From assembly GCA_963849005.1 (NCBI GenBank), contig CAWKGC010000022.1:124001-188000 (forward strand): a DNA stretch of 64,000 nt, written 5' to 3'. A program made the translations under genes and the position numbers. How positions within the stretch are numbered: position 1 is the first letter of the stretch; the number at the start of each line of letters is the position of its first letter. This stretch comes from CAWKGC01 sp963849005 (GTDB lineage Bacteria; Pseudomonadota; Gammaproteobacteria; Burkholderiales; Usitatibacteraceae). This document shows, in pieces, positions 1-11,333 of the stretch. The notes under the pieces were generated by a model. It did not search any database. It was not told the DNA's origin and was given only the letters and a program-made list of their open reading frames with translations.

Positions 1-1062
1 GAACAGCGCCGTGCGGTCCTGCGACTGTTTCGCGATCGCGGCGGCGACCTTGCGCGCGATCTGCTTGTAGACCTGCGCCACCTGGCCGTCGGGGTCGGAG
101 ACGACCGTCGGCTTGCCGGAGTCCGCCTGCTCGCGGATGGAAATGTCGAGCGGCAGCGCGCCGAGGAAATCGACCTTGTACTCCTTGCACATCCTCTCGC
201 CGCCGCCCTCGCCGAAGATGTGCTCGGCGTGCCCGCACTTCGAGCAGATGTGCACCGCCATGTTCTCGACGATGCCGATGATGGGAATGCCGACCTTCTC
301 GAACATCTTCAGCCCCTTGCGGGCGTCAAGCAGCGCGATGTCCTGCGGCGTGGTGACGATCACGGCGCCGGTGACGGGCACCTTCTGCGCAAGCGTCAGC
401 TGGATGTCGCCGGTGCCGGGCGGCAGGTCGACGACGAGGTAGTCGAGGTCGCTCCAGCGCGTCTCGGTGAGCAACTGCTCGAGCGCCTGCGTCACCATCG
501 GCCCGCGCCAGACCATCGGCGTGTCCATGTCGATCAGGAAGCCCACGCTCATCGCCTGCAGGCCGTGGCCGATCATCGGCTCCATGGTCTTGCCGTCCTT
601 CGAGGTCGGGCGCCCCGTGATGCCGAGCATGGTCGGCTGCGACGGGCCGTAGATGTCGGCGTCGAGCATGCCCACCTCGCGCCCTCGGCCGCGAGCGCGA
701 GCGCGAGGTTCACCGCCGTGGTGCTCTTGCCGACCCCGCCCTTGCCCGAGGCCACCGCGATGATGTTCTTGATGCCCGGCACCAGCTTCACGCCGCGCTG
801 CACCGCAGTGCGAGACGATCTTCGAATGCACGTTGGCGCTGGCGTTCGCGACTCCGGGCACCTTCTTCAGCCGCTCGGTGACCTGCTTGCGGATCGACTC
901 GATGAGCGAGCGCGCCGGATAGCCGAGCACGAGGTCGAGCGACACGCCGTCGCCCTCGACCTTGAGGTTCTTCACGCTCTTGCCGTCGACGAAGTTCTCG
1001 CCGGTGACCGGATCGATGAGTTCGCGCAGGGCGTTGAGGACGTCGGCTTCTGTGGCGGGCAT
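1..1062 (-). CDS. mrp: Mrp/ApbC Fe-S cluster carrier ATPase (3' end cut by window edge; two frameshifts)
   Basis: ParA/MinD-like P-loop ATPase that carries and hands over iron-sulfur clusters in the cytoplasm. From ATG at 1062 the product shows an N-terminal FeS-assembly (DUF59-like) domain (about residues 5-75), a deviant Walker A (GKGGVGKST), and a CSKCG motif near 230 giving the CxxC that binds the bridging cluster. The last visible residues, ending DRTALF, are close to the usual C-terminus, so only a few residues are missing. Two indels break the frame: an extra base near 807 (between SH and AVQRG) and a lost base near 676 (between EGAR and VGMLD). All three segments match the family, so sequence error is likelier than a pseudogene. 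Divergent from metG. Confidence 0.9.
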   Translation of the reverse strand, partial: MPATEADVLNALRELIDPVTGENFVDGKSVKNLKVEGDGVSLDLVLGYPARSLIESIRKQVTERLKKVPGVANASANVHSKIVSHCGAARREAGAGHQEHHRGGLGQGRGRQEHHGGEPRARARGRGREVGMLDADIYGPSQPTMLGITGRPTSKDGKTMEPMIGHGLQAMSVGFLIDMDTPMVWRGPMVTQALEQLLTETRWSDLDYLVVDLPPGTGDIQLTLAQKVPVTGAVIVTTPQDIALLDARKGLKMFEKVGIPIIGIVENMAVHICSKCGHAEHIFGEGGGERMCKEYKVDFLGALPLDISIREQADSGKPTVVSDPDGQVAQVYKQIARKVAAAIAKQSQDRTALF

Positions 1063-1230
1063 GGCAGGCAATCGGAAGTGAGTGCGGGAGAGCGCGCAAT
1101 TTTAAAGCAATTTGCTACAATCGGGACACGATAATTCCTAGAGCGTCACCAGGGACTCCCAGCCGCGCCGCGCCCTTTCGTCGAGCCGACTCCAACGCCC
1201 CCCGAAGCGCAACACGGCCCGCCCGACTTC

Positions 1231-3400
1231 ATGCCCCGCAAGCTTTTCGTCACCACCGCGCTTCCCTACGCCAACGGCCCGTTCCACATCGGGCACATCA
1301 TGGAGTACGTCCAGGCCGACATCTGGGTGCGCTTCATGCGCCTGCAGGGGCACAAGGTGCACCTTCGTCAGCGCCGACGATGCGCACGGCGCGCCGATCA
1401 TGCTCAAGGCCGAGGGCGAGGGCATCACGCCCGAGGAACTGGTCGCGCGCGTCGGCGAGAGCCACCGGCGCGACCTGCCGCGCTTCCACATCGCCTTCGA
1501 CCACTTCCACACCACCCACTCGGAGGAGAACCGCGAACTGGCCGGGTCGATCTTCACGGCGCTGAAGGCCAACGACTTCATCGACACCAAGACCATCGAG
1601 CAGTTCTTCGACCCGGTGAAGGGGATGTTCCTGCCCGACCGCTACATCAAGGGCGAGTGCCCGAAGTGCGGCGCCAAGGACCAGTACGGCGACTCCTGCG
1701 AGAACTGCGGCGCCGTCTACGCGCCCACCGACCTGAAGAACCCCTACTCCGCGCTCACCGGCGCCAAGCCCGTGCTGAAGAAGAGCGAGCATTTCTTCTT
1801 CAAGCTCTCCGACCCGCGCTGCGTGGCGTTCCTGAAGGACTGGACGCAGGACGGCAAGCTCCAGCCCGAGGTCGCCAACAAGGTGCGCGAATGGCTCGAC
1901 AGCGGGCTCAACGACTGGGACATCACGCGCGACGCGCCTTACTTCGGCATCGAGATCCCCGGCGCCAAGGGCAAGTACTTCTATGTCTGGCTGGACGCGC
2001 CCATCGGCTACCTCGCGTCGCTTGAAGAGCTTCCTGGAGAAGAAGGGGCAGGACTTCGACAAGTTCCTCGCCGACCCGAAGCTCGAGCAGGTCCACTTCA
2101 TCGGCAAGGACATCATCTATCACCACACGCTGTTCTGGCCGGCGATGCTCAAGTTCGCCGGGCGCAAGATCCCGGACAACGTGTACGTGCACGGCTTCAT
2201 CATGCTCTCCGGCGAGAAGATGTCGAAGTCGCGCGGCGTGTCGATCAGCCCGCAGCGCTACCTCGACGTGGGGCTCAACCCGGAATGGTTCCGCTACTAC
2301 ATCGCCGCGAAACTGAACGACAGGGTCGAGGACCTCGATTTCAATCCCGACGACTTCATCGCGCGGGTGAATTCCGACCTGATCGGGAAGTACATCAACA
2401 TCGCCAGCCGGGCGGCGGGCTTCATCACCAAGCGCTTCGGCGGCAAGCTTGTCGGAAGAGGTGCTGTCGGCCGAGCGCGAGCTTTTCCACAAGATGCGCG
2501 GCGCGCTGGCGAGCCCGAATGCCGAGTCCGCCGACCAGGTGCCCTCGATCCTGTTCGAGGTGCGCAGCTTCGCCGACCAGATCGCCGCCGATTACGAGGC
2601 GCGCGAGTTCGGCAAGGCGCTCCGGCAGGTGATGTTCCTCGCCGACCGCGTCAACCAGTACGTCGACGAGCAGAAGCCCTGGGAGATCGCCAAGGAGAAC
2701 GGCCAGGACGCGGTGCTGCAATGGTTCTGCACGCTCTACCTCGAGCTCTTCCGCATCCTGACCATCTATCTCAAGCCGGTGCTGCCCAGGGTCGCCGAGG
2801 ACGTCGAGGCATTCCTCGGTATCGCCAAGCCGCTCAACTGGGACGATGTGACGGTCGTGCTCAAGCCCGGCCAGGTCGTGCAGCCCTACAAGCACCTCAT
2901 GTCGCGCATCGAGCCGGCGCAGATCGACGAACTGCTCGAGCCGCCCAAGGAGGCGCCGCCGCCCTCGCGCCCCGCCCGGGGCCCGAGGCCGGCAAGGTCG
3001 CCGAGGAAGGCGCCGCCGAATTCAAGCTCGAGCCGGTCGAGCCGCCCGAAGCCGCCGGTCATCCTGCCCGTGGGCGACACGATCAGCATCGACGACTTCA
3101 GCCGCATCGACCTGCGCGTGGCGCGCATCGTCGATGCCGAGCTTGCTCGCCGACGCCGACAAGCTGCTCAAGCTCACGCTGGACATCGGCATCGAGCAGC
3201 GCACCGTGTTCGCGGGAATCCGCTCGGCCTACACCCCGAAGGAATTGGTCGGCCGCCTGACGGTGATGGTGGCCAACCTCGCGCCGCGCAAGATGCGCTT
3301 CGGCGAATCGCAGGGCATGGTGCTCGCGGCCGGCGACGGCGGCTCGATCTACCTGCTCTCGCCCGATTCCGGCGCCGTTCCGGGAATGCGCATCAAATAA
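1231..3400 (+). CDS. metG: Methionyl-tRNA synthetase (about six frameshifts)
   Basis: Charges tRNA-Met and initiator tRNA with methionine; essential. Reassembling the frames gives about 721 residues, normal for the long bacterial form. It shows the HIGH motif (FHIGH) near residue 20, a four-Cys zinc knuckle (CPKCG...CENCG) near 145, the KMSKS loop at about 2218-2232, the anticodon-binding helical domain, and a C-terminal EMAP-like tRNA-binding domain (DFSRIDLRVARI). Frame breaks fall near 1362 (+1), 2022 (+1), 2450 (+1), 2960-2985 (-1), 3055 (+1) and 3143 (+1). Three of the insertions turn an expected GCTG into GCTTG. Automated tools would call this a pseudogene; I think the protein is intact in the organism. 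An extended -10 (TGCTACAAT, 1113-1121) may be its promoter. Confidence 0.93.
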
Positions 3401-3456
3401 CGAGTTCGATGGAGCGGACGCAGGGCGCCGCTCATCGACCGGGGACGACCAGCCGC

Positions 3457-3828
3457 ATGCCGCGACGAATCCCGCTCACTCCGCCGCCCTACTCCACCGA
3501 CCGCGACGTGCTCGAGCGCGAGGTTGCGATCGAGGTGTTCCGCGCCAGCGGGCCGGGCGGGCAGCACGTCAACAAGACCGAGTCGGCGCTGCGCCTGACG
3601 CACCTGCCATCGGGCGTGGTCGTGGCGGTGCAGGACACGCGCTCGCAGCACCGCAACCGCGAAGTGGCATTCGAGCGCCTGATCGAGCGGCTGGTGAAGC
3701 TGAACCACGTGCCGAAGAAGCGCGTGCCGACCAAGCCCGGCAAGGCGGCCAAGGCGCGCCGCGTCGATGCCAAGAAATCGCGCGGCACCATCAAGCTCGG
3801 GCGCGGCAAGGTCTCGCACGATGAGTGA
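3457..3828 (+). CDS. Class I release-factor GGQ-domain protein (ArfB/MTRFR-like)
   Basis: A 123-residue protein with the peptidyl-tRNA hydrolysis motif GPGGQHVNK near residues 30-38, followed by the conserved SQHRNRE segment and a Lys/Arg-rich tail, as in stand-alone RF-1-domain proteins that rescue stalled ribosomes. It has no codon-recognition domain, so it is not RF1 or RF2. It differs from E. coli ArfB (YaeJ) in sequence around the GGQ, so I do not give it that symbol. It starts 57 bp after metG and its last codons overlap the acylphosphatase start by 8 bp, suggesting co-transcription. The frame is intact, unlike both neighbours. Function in ribosome rescue is inferred from the domain. 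Confidence 0.82.
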   Translation: MPRRIPLTPPPYSTDRDVLEREVAIEVFRASGPGGQHVNKTESALRLTHLPSGVVVAVQDTRSQHRNREVAFERLIERLVKLNHVPKKRVPTKPGKAAKARRVDAKKSRGTIKLGRGKVSHDE

Positions 3829-4102
3829 ACGCGTCACGCGGCGCCTGCTGGTCTCGGGGCGGGTGCAGGGCGTCGGGTATCGCGACTTCGATGCGCATGA
3901 CGGCCGAGGCGATGGGCGCGACGGGTGGGTGCGCAACCTGCGCGACGGCCGCGTCGAAGCCGTGGTCTGCGGCAGCCCGGCGCTAGTCGAGGCAATCGTC
4001 GCATGGGCGAAGCGCGGGCCGCCCTCAGCGCGCGTCGACGGCGTCGAGGTCGAAACGGCAAGCGGCGATTACGCCGGCTTCGAATGCCGGTCGACTGCTT
4101 GA
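3821..4102 (+). CDS. acyP: Acylphosphatase (two compensating frameshifts)
   Basis: Small enzyme (93 codons) that hydrolyses acyl phosphates. The signature VSGRVQGVGYRDF is present at about residues 10-22, with the substrate-binding Arg, and WVRNLRDGRVEAV follows, including the catalytic Asn. Between them the reading frame gives an unrelated peptide. Removing one base near 3890 and adding one near 3926 restores a normal family sequence (MRMTAEAMGATG). The open frame therefore survives by chance, and the printed protein is wrong for about 12 residues. The start ATG overlaps the end of the GGQ gene. Confidence 0.85.
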   Translation: MSERVTRRLLVSGRVQGVGYRDFDAHDGRGDGRDGWVRNLRDGRVEAVVCGSPALVEAIVAWAKRGPPSARVDGVEVETASGDYAGFECRSTA

Positions 4103-4141
4103 ATAGGTCATGCCGAGGGCGGAAGGCAGCCACGTCCGTCC

Positions 4142-4343
4142 CCCGGGAGTCGGGTAACGGGGGCCTGGACGAGACTGCCTCCCGCCCCGCACGAACGTGG
4201 CGTGCGGCAGAGCGCTGCTGCGATACGACGCCGCGAATTCACTGCATCCCGGCGCACGCCCCGCCGTCCCCTGGGCGTGGGGGTGCATCGTCCGAGCGAC
4301 CGTTACCCGACTCCCGGGCGCCGGGCGTTGCACCCCCACGCCC
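4142..4343. repeat. Interleaved inverted repeats in the acyP/dnaE convergent gap
   Basis: The non-coding gap 4103-4392 contains a perfect 19-bp inverted repeat (4142-4160 with 4300-4318) and a perfect 15-bp one (4273-4287 with 4329-4343). The arms are interleaved in the order A-B-A'-B', so both cannot form as simple nested hairpins; as RNA they would make a pseudoknot-like pair or two competing structures. A further stem with 7-bp arms (about 4188-4208) sits inside. Convergent genes flank it, so termination or a REP-like dispersed element are both possible. No coding sequence is supported here. Confidence 0.75.
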
Positions 4344-4392
4344 TACCTCTGCGGTCGCAAGTGACCCTCAATGCATTCGCAGACGTTTTCGG

Positions 4393-7807
<3,415 letters not shown>

Positions 7808-7862
7808 GTCGAGGCGAATTCCTAGAGGAGGAATTTTACACCCTGCCTCCGGCAGCGGCCGT

Positions 7863-8309
7863 TCAGCGCCGGCTGGCGAAGAACTGCTTCAGGAGCGCGC
7901 CGCACTCACTGGCGAGCAGGCCGCCCTCGAAGCGTGCATGGTGGTTCAGCGCGGCGACCGACGGCAGGTCGATCACGCTGCCGCAGGCGCCGGTCTTGGG
8001 ATCGTTCGCGCCGAACACGACCCGCGCAAGACGCGCGTGGAGCATGGCCCCGACGCACATCGCGCAGGGTTCCAGGGTGACGTAAAGCTCGCAATCGTTC
8101 AGGCGGTAATTGGCGAGGCGGCGCGCGGCATCGCGCAGGGCCTCGATCTCGGCGTGCGAGGTCGGGTCGTGGGCGGAGATCGGCCGGTTGAAACCGCGGC
8201 CGATGATCTCGCCTTCCCTGACCACGACGGCGCCGACCGGCACTTCGCCGGCGGTTGCAGCTTGCTGCGCCAGGGCCAGCGCTTCGCGCATGAAGGCTTC
8301 GTCGCTCAT
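7863..8309 (-). CDS. tadA: tRNA-specific adenosine deaminase
   Basis: Converts adenosine 34 to inosine in tRNA-Arg(ACG), allowing wobble decoding; zinc-dependent and usually essential. 148 residues from the chosen ATG (MSDEAFMREAL). The deaminase signatures are clear: HAE with the catalytic Glu near residue 54, and PCAMC near 83-87 supplying the two zinc Cys ligands. A longer in-frame extension to 8378 lacks family similarity, so I prefer 8309. It is 55 bp upstream of the dnaE start on the same strand, and separated by about 50 bp from the helix-hairpin-helix gene. Confidence 0.93.
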   Translation of the reverse strand: MSDEAFMREALALAQQAATAGEVPVGAVVVREGEIIGRGFNRPISAHDPTSHAEIEALRDAARRLANYRLNDCELYVTLEPCAMCVGAMLHARLARVVFGANDPKTGACGSVIDLPSVAALNHHARFEGGLLASECGALLKQFFASRR

Positions 8310-8358
8310 CACCGCGAAGCATACCCCGGCAGACCGCAGGCTCTCCAATGGGTCCCGC

Positions 8359-9243
8359 TCACGCCGTGGCGGCGGCACTCGACGCGTAGTGGTCGCGGCA
8401 TTGGCCCTCGAGGCCCCGGACCACGCGCCTGCCCGCCAGCGGCCCGCGCGGCTCGGTGACCACCGTGTGCTGCCCCTCGACGTGGCGGTCGTCGTAGAAA
8501 TAGATCACCACCCAGTCGCGAGTGCGTCCCAGCTCGTGGGCCCGCGCGGTGTTGGAGAAGAGCGCGGTGAAGTGCCATGGCCCGCGCTGCGCGTGCAGCA
8601 CCGGCAGCCACGCCTCGCCTTCCGGGTTGAAGCGCTTGGGCGCGATGGTGCGCAGGGTTCCCGCCTCCGCTCTCTCCCGGTATTCGCGATCGACCTCGAG
8701 CAGCATTGCCACGGGCGGCGCAGCAGCGGCGGCGCCCTGCGCGCGTGCGATGCGGCGCCCAAGCATGCTTGCGAGCGCGGCACGGATCGCCGACGCGCGG
8801 CGCGGGCCGAAACCCGGCACTTGTTCCAGCCGGCCGTCGTTCGCGGCAGCCTCGAGCGATTCGAGGGTGTCGGCATGGAGGGACTCGTGGATCGCATGCG
8901 CCAATCCCGGGCCGATGCCCGGAACGGCAAGGAACAGCTTTTCCGGCTCGGCCGCGCCACGCAGCCGCGCCAGTTGGCTCCAGCTGCCCGTGAGCAGCAT
9001 TTCGGCGATCGCGTTGGCGATGCCCGCCCCGACATGCGGAAGCGCGTCGAGTTCCGCGCGCCCGCCCGCATCGAAGACACCGCGCACGGGCCGCCCGAGG
9101 CGAGCAATCGTGTCCGCCGCATTGCGATAGGCGGAGGCGCGAAACGGGTTCGCGCCCTGCGCCTGGAGCAGCGCGGCCGCCTCGCGCAATTGCGCGGCAA
9201 TCTGCTGGTTCTCGTCGCTTCGCTGGAACACGCCAACCCCCAT
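8359..9243 (-). CDS. Helix-hairpin-helix protein resembling the N-terminal part of PolX polymerases
   Basis: 294 residues. The N-terminal two-thirds resembles the 8-kDa and fingers region of family X polymerases: an alpha-helical start (NPFRASAYRNAADTIARLG at about 32-50) followed by three HhH-type elements (LPHVGAGIANAIAEML, VPGIGPGLAHAI, VPGFGPRRASAI). No palm domain or catalytic Asp triad follows. Instead there is a C-terminal domain (about 180-285) with a repeated W/YF pattern (HFTALFSN, DWVVIYFYDD). It probably binds DNA; a role in repair is only inference. The ATG at 9243 follows no obvious strong ribosome-binding site. Confidence 0.7.
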   Translation of the reverse strand: MGVGVFQRSDENQQIAAQLREAAALLQAQGANPFRASAYRNAADTIARLGRPVRGVFDAGGRAELDALPHVGAGIANAIAEMLLTGSWSQLARLRGAAEPEKLFLAVPGIGPGLAHAIHESLHADTLESLEAAANDGRLEQVPGFGPRRASAIRAALASMLGRRIARAQGAAAAAPPVAMLLEVDREYRERAEAGTLRTIAPKRFNPEGEAWLPVLHAQRGPWHFTALFSNTARAHELGRTRDWVVIYFYDDRHVEGQHTVVTEPRGPLAGRRVVRGLEGQCRDHYASSAAATA

Positions 9244-9283
9244 TTGCCTCTTCCTACGCTATTCGCGCCCCCGGCAGTGTCCG

Positions 9284-9297
9284 TTGATCCCCGTCAA
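9284..9297 (+). promoter_or_regulatory. FNR/ANR-type box upstream of hpf
   Basis: TTGATCCCCGTCAA matches the FNR/ANR half-sites TTGAT and (A/G)TCAA with the correct 4-bp spacing, 62 bp before the hpf start codon. Unlike the other four boxes in this window there is no good -10 hexamer exactly 21 bp downstream; the nearest candidate is CATGAA at 9323-9328. The site is convincing as a box, less so as a class II promoter. Confidence 0.6.
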
Positions 9298-9359
9298 ACG
9301 CGTGTGCTCCCGCGGGGAGGAACATGAAATTGTCTCCCTGTTCACCGTGAGGCAATGCC

Positions 9360-9665
9360 ATGAAATCCACACAAATCAACGTTCGCAACATGCGCCGCTC
9401 CGCGGCCCTGTCGGATCGTATCCGGCAACTTTCCGAGAAGCTGGAAGAGGATGATCCGCGGGTCATGCACTGTCGGGTAGCCGTCGAGGCCCTGGGGAAA
9501 CGCCACAGCGACGGGCGGCATTACGCCGTCAGCGTCAACGTGCACCTGCCGGGACATGACTTCATCGCCAATCGCCATGAGGATGAGGATGTCTATGTGG
9601 CGGTGCGCGACGCGTTTGCCGCGGTCAGCCGCCAGCTGGAGGAATCGCGCCAGCCAAGGCACTGA
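9360..9665 (+). CDS. Short ribosome hibernation-promoting factor / RaiA family
   Basis: 101 residues with the S30AE (HPF/YfiA) fold pattern: an N-terminal beta strand (STQINVRNM), a helix with alternating charged residues, HCRVAVEALGKRH, and YAVSVNVHLPGHDF. The family binds the 30S decoding centre and silences ribosomes in stationary phase or stress. There is no C-terminal dimerisation domain, so this is the short form. It lies 44 bp before the BCAM0308-family gene on the same strand and behind an FNR/ANR-type box, suggesting induction at low oxygen. It is not next to rpoN, where the housekeeping hpf of Proteobacteria usually sits, so it may be a second copy. Confidence 0.8.
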   Translation: MKSTQINVRNMRRSAALSDRIRQLSEKLEEDDPRVMHCRVAVEALGKRHSDGRHYAVSVNVHLPGHDFIANRHEDEDVYVAVRDAFAAVSRQLEESRQPRH

Positions 9666-9708
9666 TTGCGGCGTTCCGCAAAGCATCGGGAAGTGAAGGA
9701 GGTTTGCC

Positions 9709-10203
9709 ATGAAAAGCCCGCGTGTCGATTCCCCGGTTTCCCGCCATGAGCAGGTCTTCGAAACGCTCGCCGAAGACAGCTATCGCTCCAAGGCAAAGCT
9801 TCGTGAGCCGACCGTGTGCCGCAAGTGCGGCGCCAGCTACCTGGAGGGGCGATGGACGTGGCGTTCGGCGCCACCCGGGTCCCACAAGGAGACCTGCCCG
9901 GCCTGCTTGCGCATCGAGGACAACTTCCCCGGCGGCTATCTCACCCTGAAAGGCGCGTTCGTGTCGGCGCATCGAGACGAGGTGCTCGCAGTCGTGCATG
10001 CGCGCGAAGCGCACGAGAAGGCCGAGCATCCGCTGCAACGGATCATGGCCATCGCCGACGATGAAGGCGGCCTGGTCGTGACCACGACGGATCCGCACCT
10101 CGCCCGCAACATCGCCCAGGCCCTCGGTTCCGCGTTCAAGGGAACCGTGAAACTCGACTACAGCAAGGGCGAGAACCTGCTTCGCGCGACCTGGCAGCGC
10201 TAG
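9709..10203 (+). CDS. BCAM0308-family protein with Nmd3-like zinc ribbon
   Basis: 164 residues. Two CxxC knuckles (CRKCG at about 38-42 and CPACLR at about 63-68) are followed by FPGGYLTLKG, an arrangement resembling the N-terminus of archaeal Nmd3, a large-subunit ribosome factor. The rest (about 80-160) is an alpha/beta region ending SKGENLLRATWQR. The BCAM0308 family is known from Burkholderia-type genomes as stress-associated, but its biochemistry is not established to my knowledge. A good ribosome-binding site (GGAGG) precedes the ATG. Pairing with a hibernation factor under one FNR-type box makes a ribosome-linked role attractive, though that is inference. Confidence 0.75.
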   Translation: MKSPRVDSPVSRHEQVFETLAEDSYRSKAKLREPTVCRKCGASYLEGRWTWRSAPPGSHKETCPACLRIEDNFPGGYLTLKGAFVSAHRDEVLAVVHAREAHEKAEHPLQRIMAIADDEGGLVVTTTDPHLARNIAQALGSAFKGTVKLDYSKGENLLRATWQR

Positions 10204-10344
10204 TCGCGTTCGCCGGCGGATGTGGCTTTCGCGCGGCAGGCACCGGCCGCCACGGGGATCTTTGTGCCACCGGAGCCGAATTGGGGGAAAATCGCGGGTT
10301 CATGCCAATCCCGCGCCCGATCCGGCGCCGCCCTGGAGAGTCCC

Positions 10345-11217
10345 ATGAGACTGACACCCCGGCAACGCGAGCAATTCGAGAAGGACGGTTACCTGTTCTT
10401 CCCCGGCCTGTTTTCCCCCGAGGAAGTCAGGACGCTCACCGATGCCGTGCCGGAACTCTACAGCCGGCGCGAGGTGTACAACGTCCGCGAAAAGGGCTCG
10501 GAGGCGGTGCGGACCAACTTCGCGGCGCACATGTACAGCGAGCCCTTCGCGCGGCTCGCGCGCCACCCGCGCATGGTCGAGCCCGTCGAGGACCTGCTCG
10601 GCGAGAAGCTCTACATGCACCAGTTCAAGATCAACGGCAAGATGGCCTTCGAGGGCGACGTGTGGCAGTGGCACCAGGACTACGGCACCTGGTTCAACGA
10701 CGACCTGATGCCGACCGAGCGCGCCATGAACGTCGCCATCTTCCTCGACGACGTGACCGAGTTCAACGGCCCGTTGATGTTCATTCCCGGCAGCCACCGG
10801 AAGGGCGTCATCGACGCGAAGCACGATGTCACCACCACCAGCTACCCGCTCTGGACGGTCGACCACGACCTGATCCGGCAACTGGTGCAGCGCGCCGGCG
10901 GCAAGCACGGCGGCATCGTCTCCCCCAAGGGGCCGGCCGGATCGATGATCCTGTTCCACTCCTGCCTGGTGCACTCGTCGAGCAGCAACCTGTCGCCATT
11001 CGACCGGGTGAGCGTGTACCTGAGCCTGTGCGCGGTGAGCAACCATATCCGCAGGCACAAGCGTCCCGAATACATCGCGCACCGCGACTTCACGCCGATC
11101 ACCTGCCTGCCGGACGACTGCCTGCTGAAGGACTATGCGGTGGAACTGCCGTGGAAGGGCGGCATGCCGGCCAGCGCATTGCAGACCTCGCTCGAGGAAT
11201 TGGCCGCGCTCGCCTGA
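10345..11217 (+). CDS. Phytanoyl-CoA/ectoine-hydroxylase-like Fe(II)/2-oxoglutarate dioxygenase
   Basis: 290 residues. The iron-binding HxD is in WQWHQDYGTWF (near residue 111), and the distal His and the 2-oxoglutarate-binding Arg are in VHSSSSNLSPFDR (near 212-225). GPLMFIPGSHR lies between, a pattern shared with EctD ectoine hydroxylases and PhyH proteins. No ectABC genes are in the window, so the substrate is unknown and the symbol ectD is not justified. The start at 10345 places MRLTPRQREQFEKDGYLFF at the N-terminus, as is typical; the longer frame upstream looks non-coding. It stands alone between two stress-type genes. Confidence 0.83.
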   Translation: MRLTPRQREQFEKDGYLFFPGLFSPEEVRTLTDAVPELYSRREVYNVREKGSEAVRTNFAAHMYSEPFARLARHPRMVEPVEDLLGEKLYMHQFKINGKMAFEGDVWQWHQDYGTWFNDDLMPTERAMNVAIFLDDVTEFNGPLMFIPGSHRKGVIDAKHDVTTTSYPLWTVDHDLIRQLVQRAGGKHGGIVSPKGPAGSMILFHSCLVHSSSSNLSPFDRVSVYLSLCAVSNHIRRHKRPEYIAHRDFTPITCLPDDCLLKDYAVELPWKGGMPASALQTSLEELAALA

Positions 11218-11271
11218 AGCTGCCGCGGCGCCTGCCGCGGGGGGCGCCCGCGGGACGTTCCGGGCCAACGC

Positions 11272-11312
11272 TTGACCCGCGTCAATCGGAGCGCATCGCC
11301 AGCCGGTACGAT
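11272..11312 (+). promoter_or_regulatory. FNR/ANR-type class II promoter of the dksA-like gene
   Basis: TTGACCCGCGTCAA (11272-11285) has palindromic half-sites TTGAC/GTCAA with a 4-bp centre. A -10-like hexamer TACGAT (11307-11312) begins exactly 21 bp after the box, which predicts a start near 11320 and places the box centre at about -41.5. The dksA-like ATG follows at 11334. The half-site deviates from TTGAT by one base on each side. Confidence 0.6.
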
Positions 11313-11333
11313 TGAAGCTCTGGGCCACGAGCC

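Noticed and set aside
1..4102. Genuine pseudogene island (mrp, metG, acyP decaying)
   Set aside because: Indels are single-base, flanked by fully conserved codons, hit essential genes and sometimes cancel; sequence error explains this better.
10345..11217. Naming the dioxygenase ectD
   Set aside because: Motifs are shared by the whole PhyH/EctD superfamily, and no ectoine biosynthesis genes are in the window.
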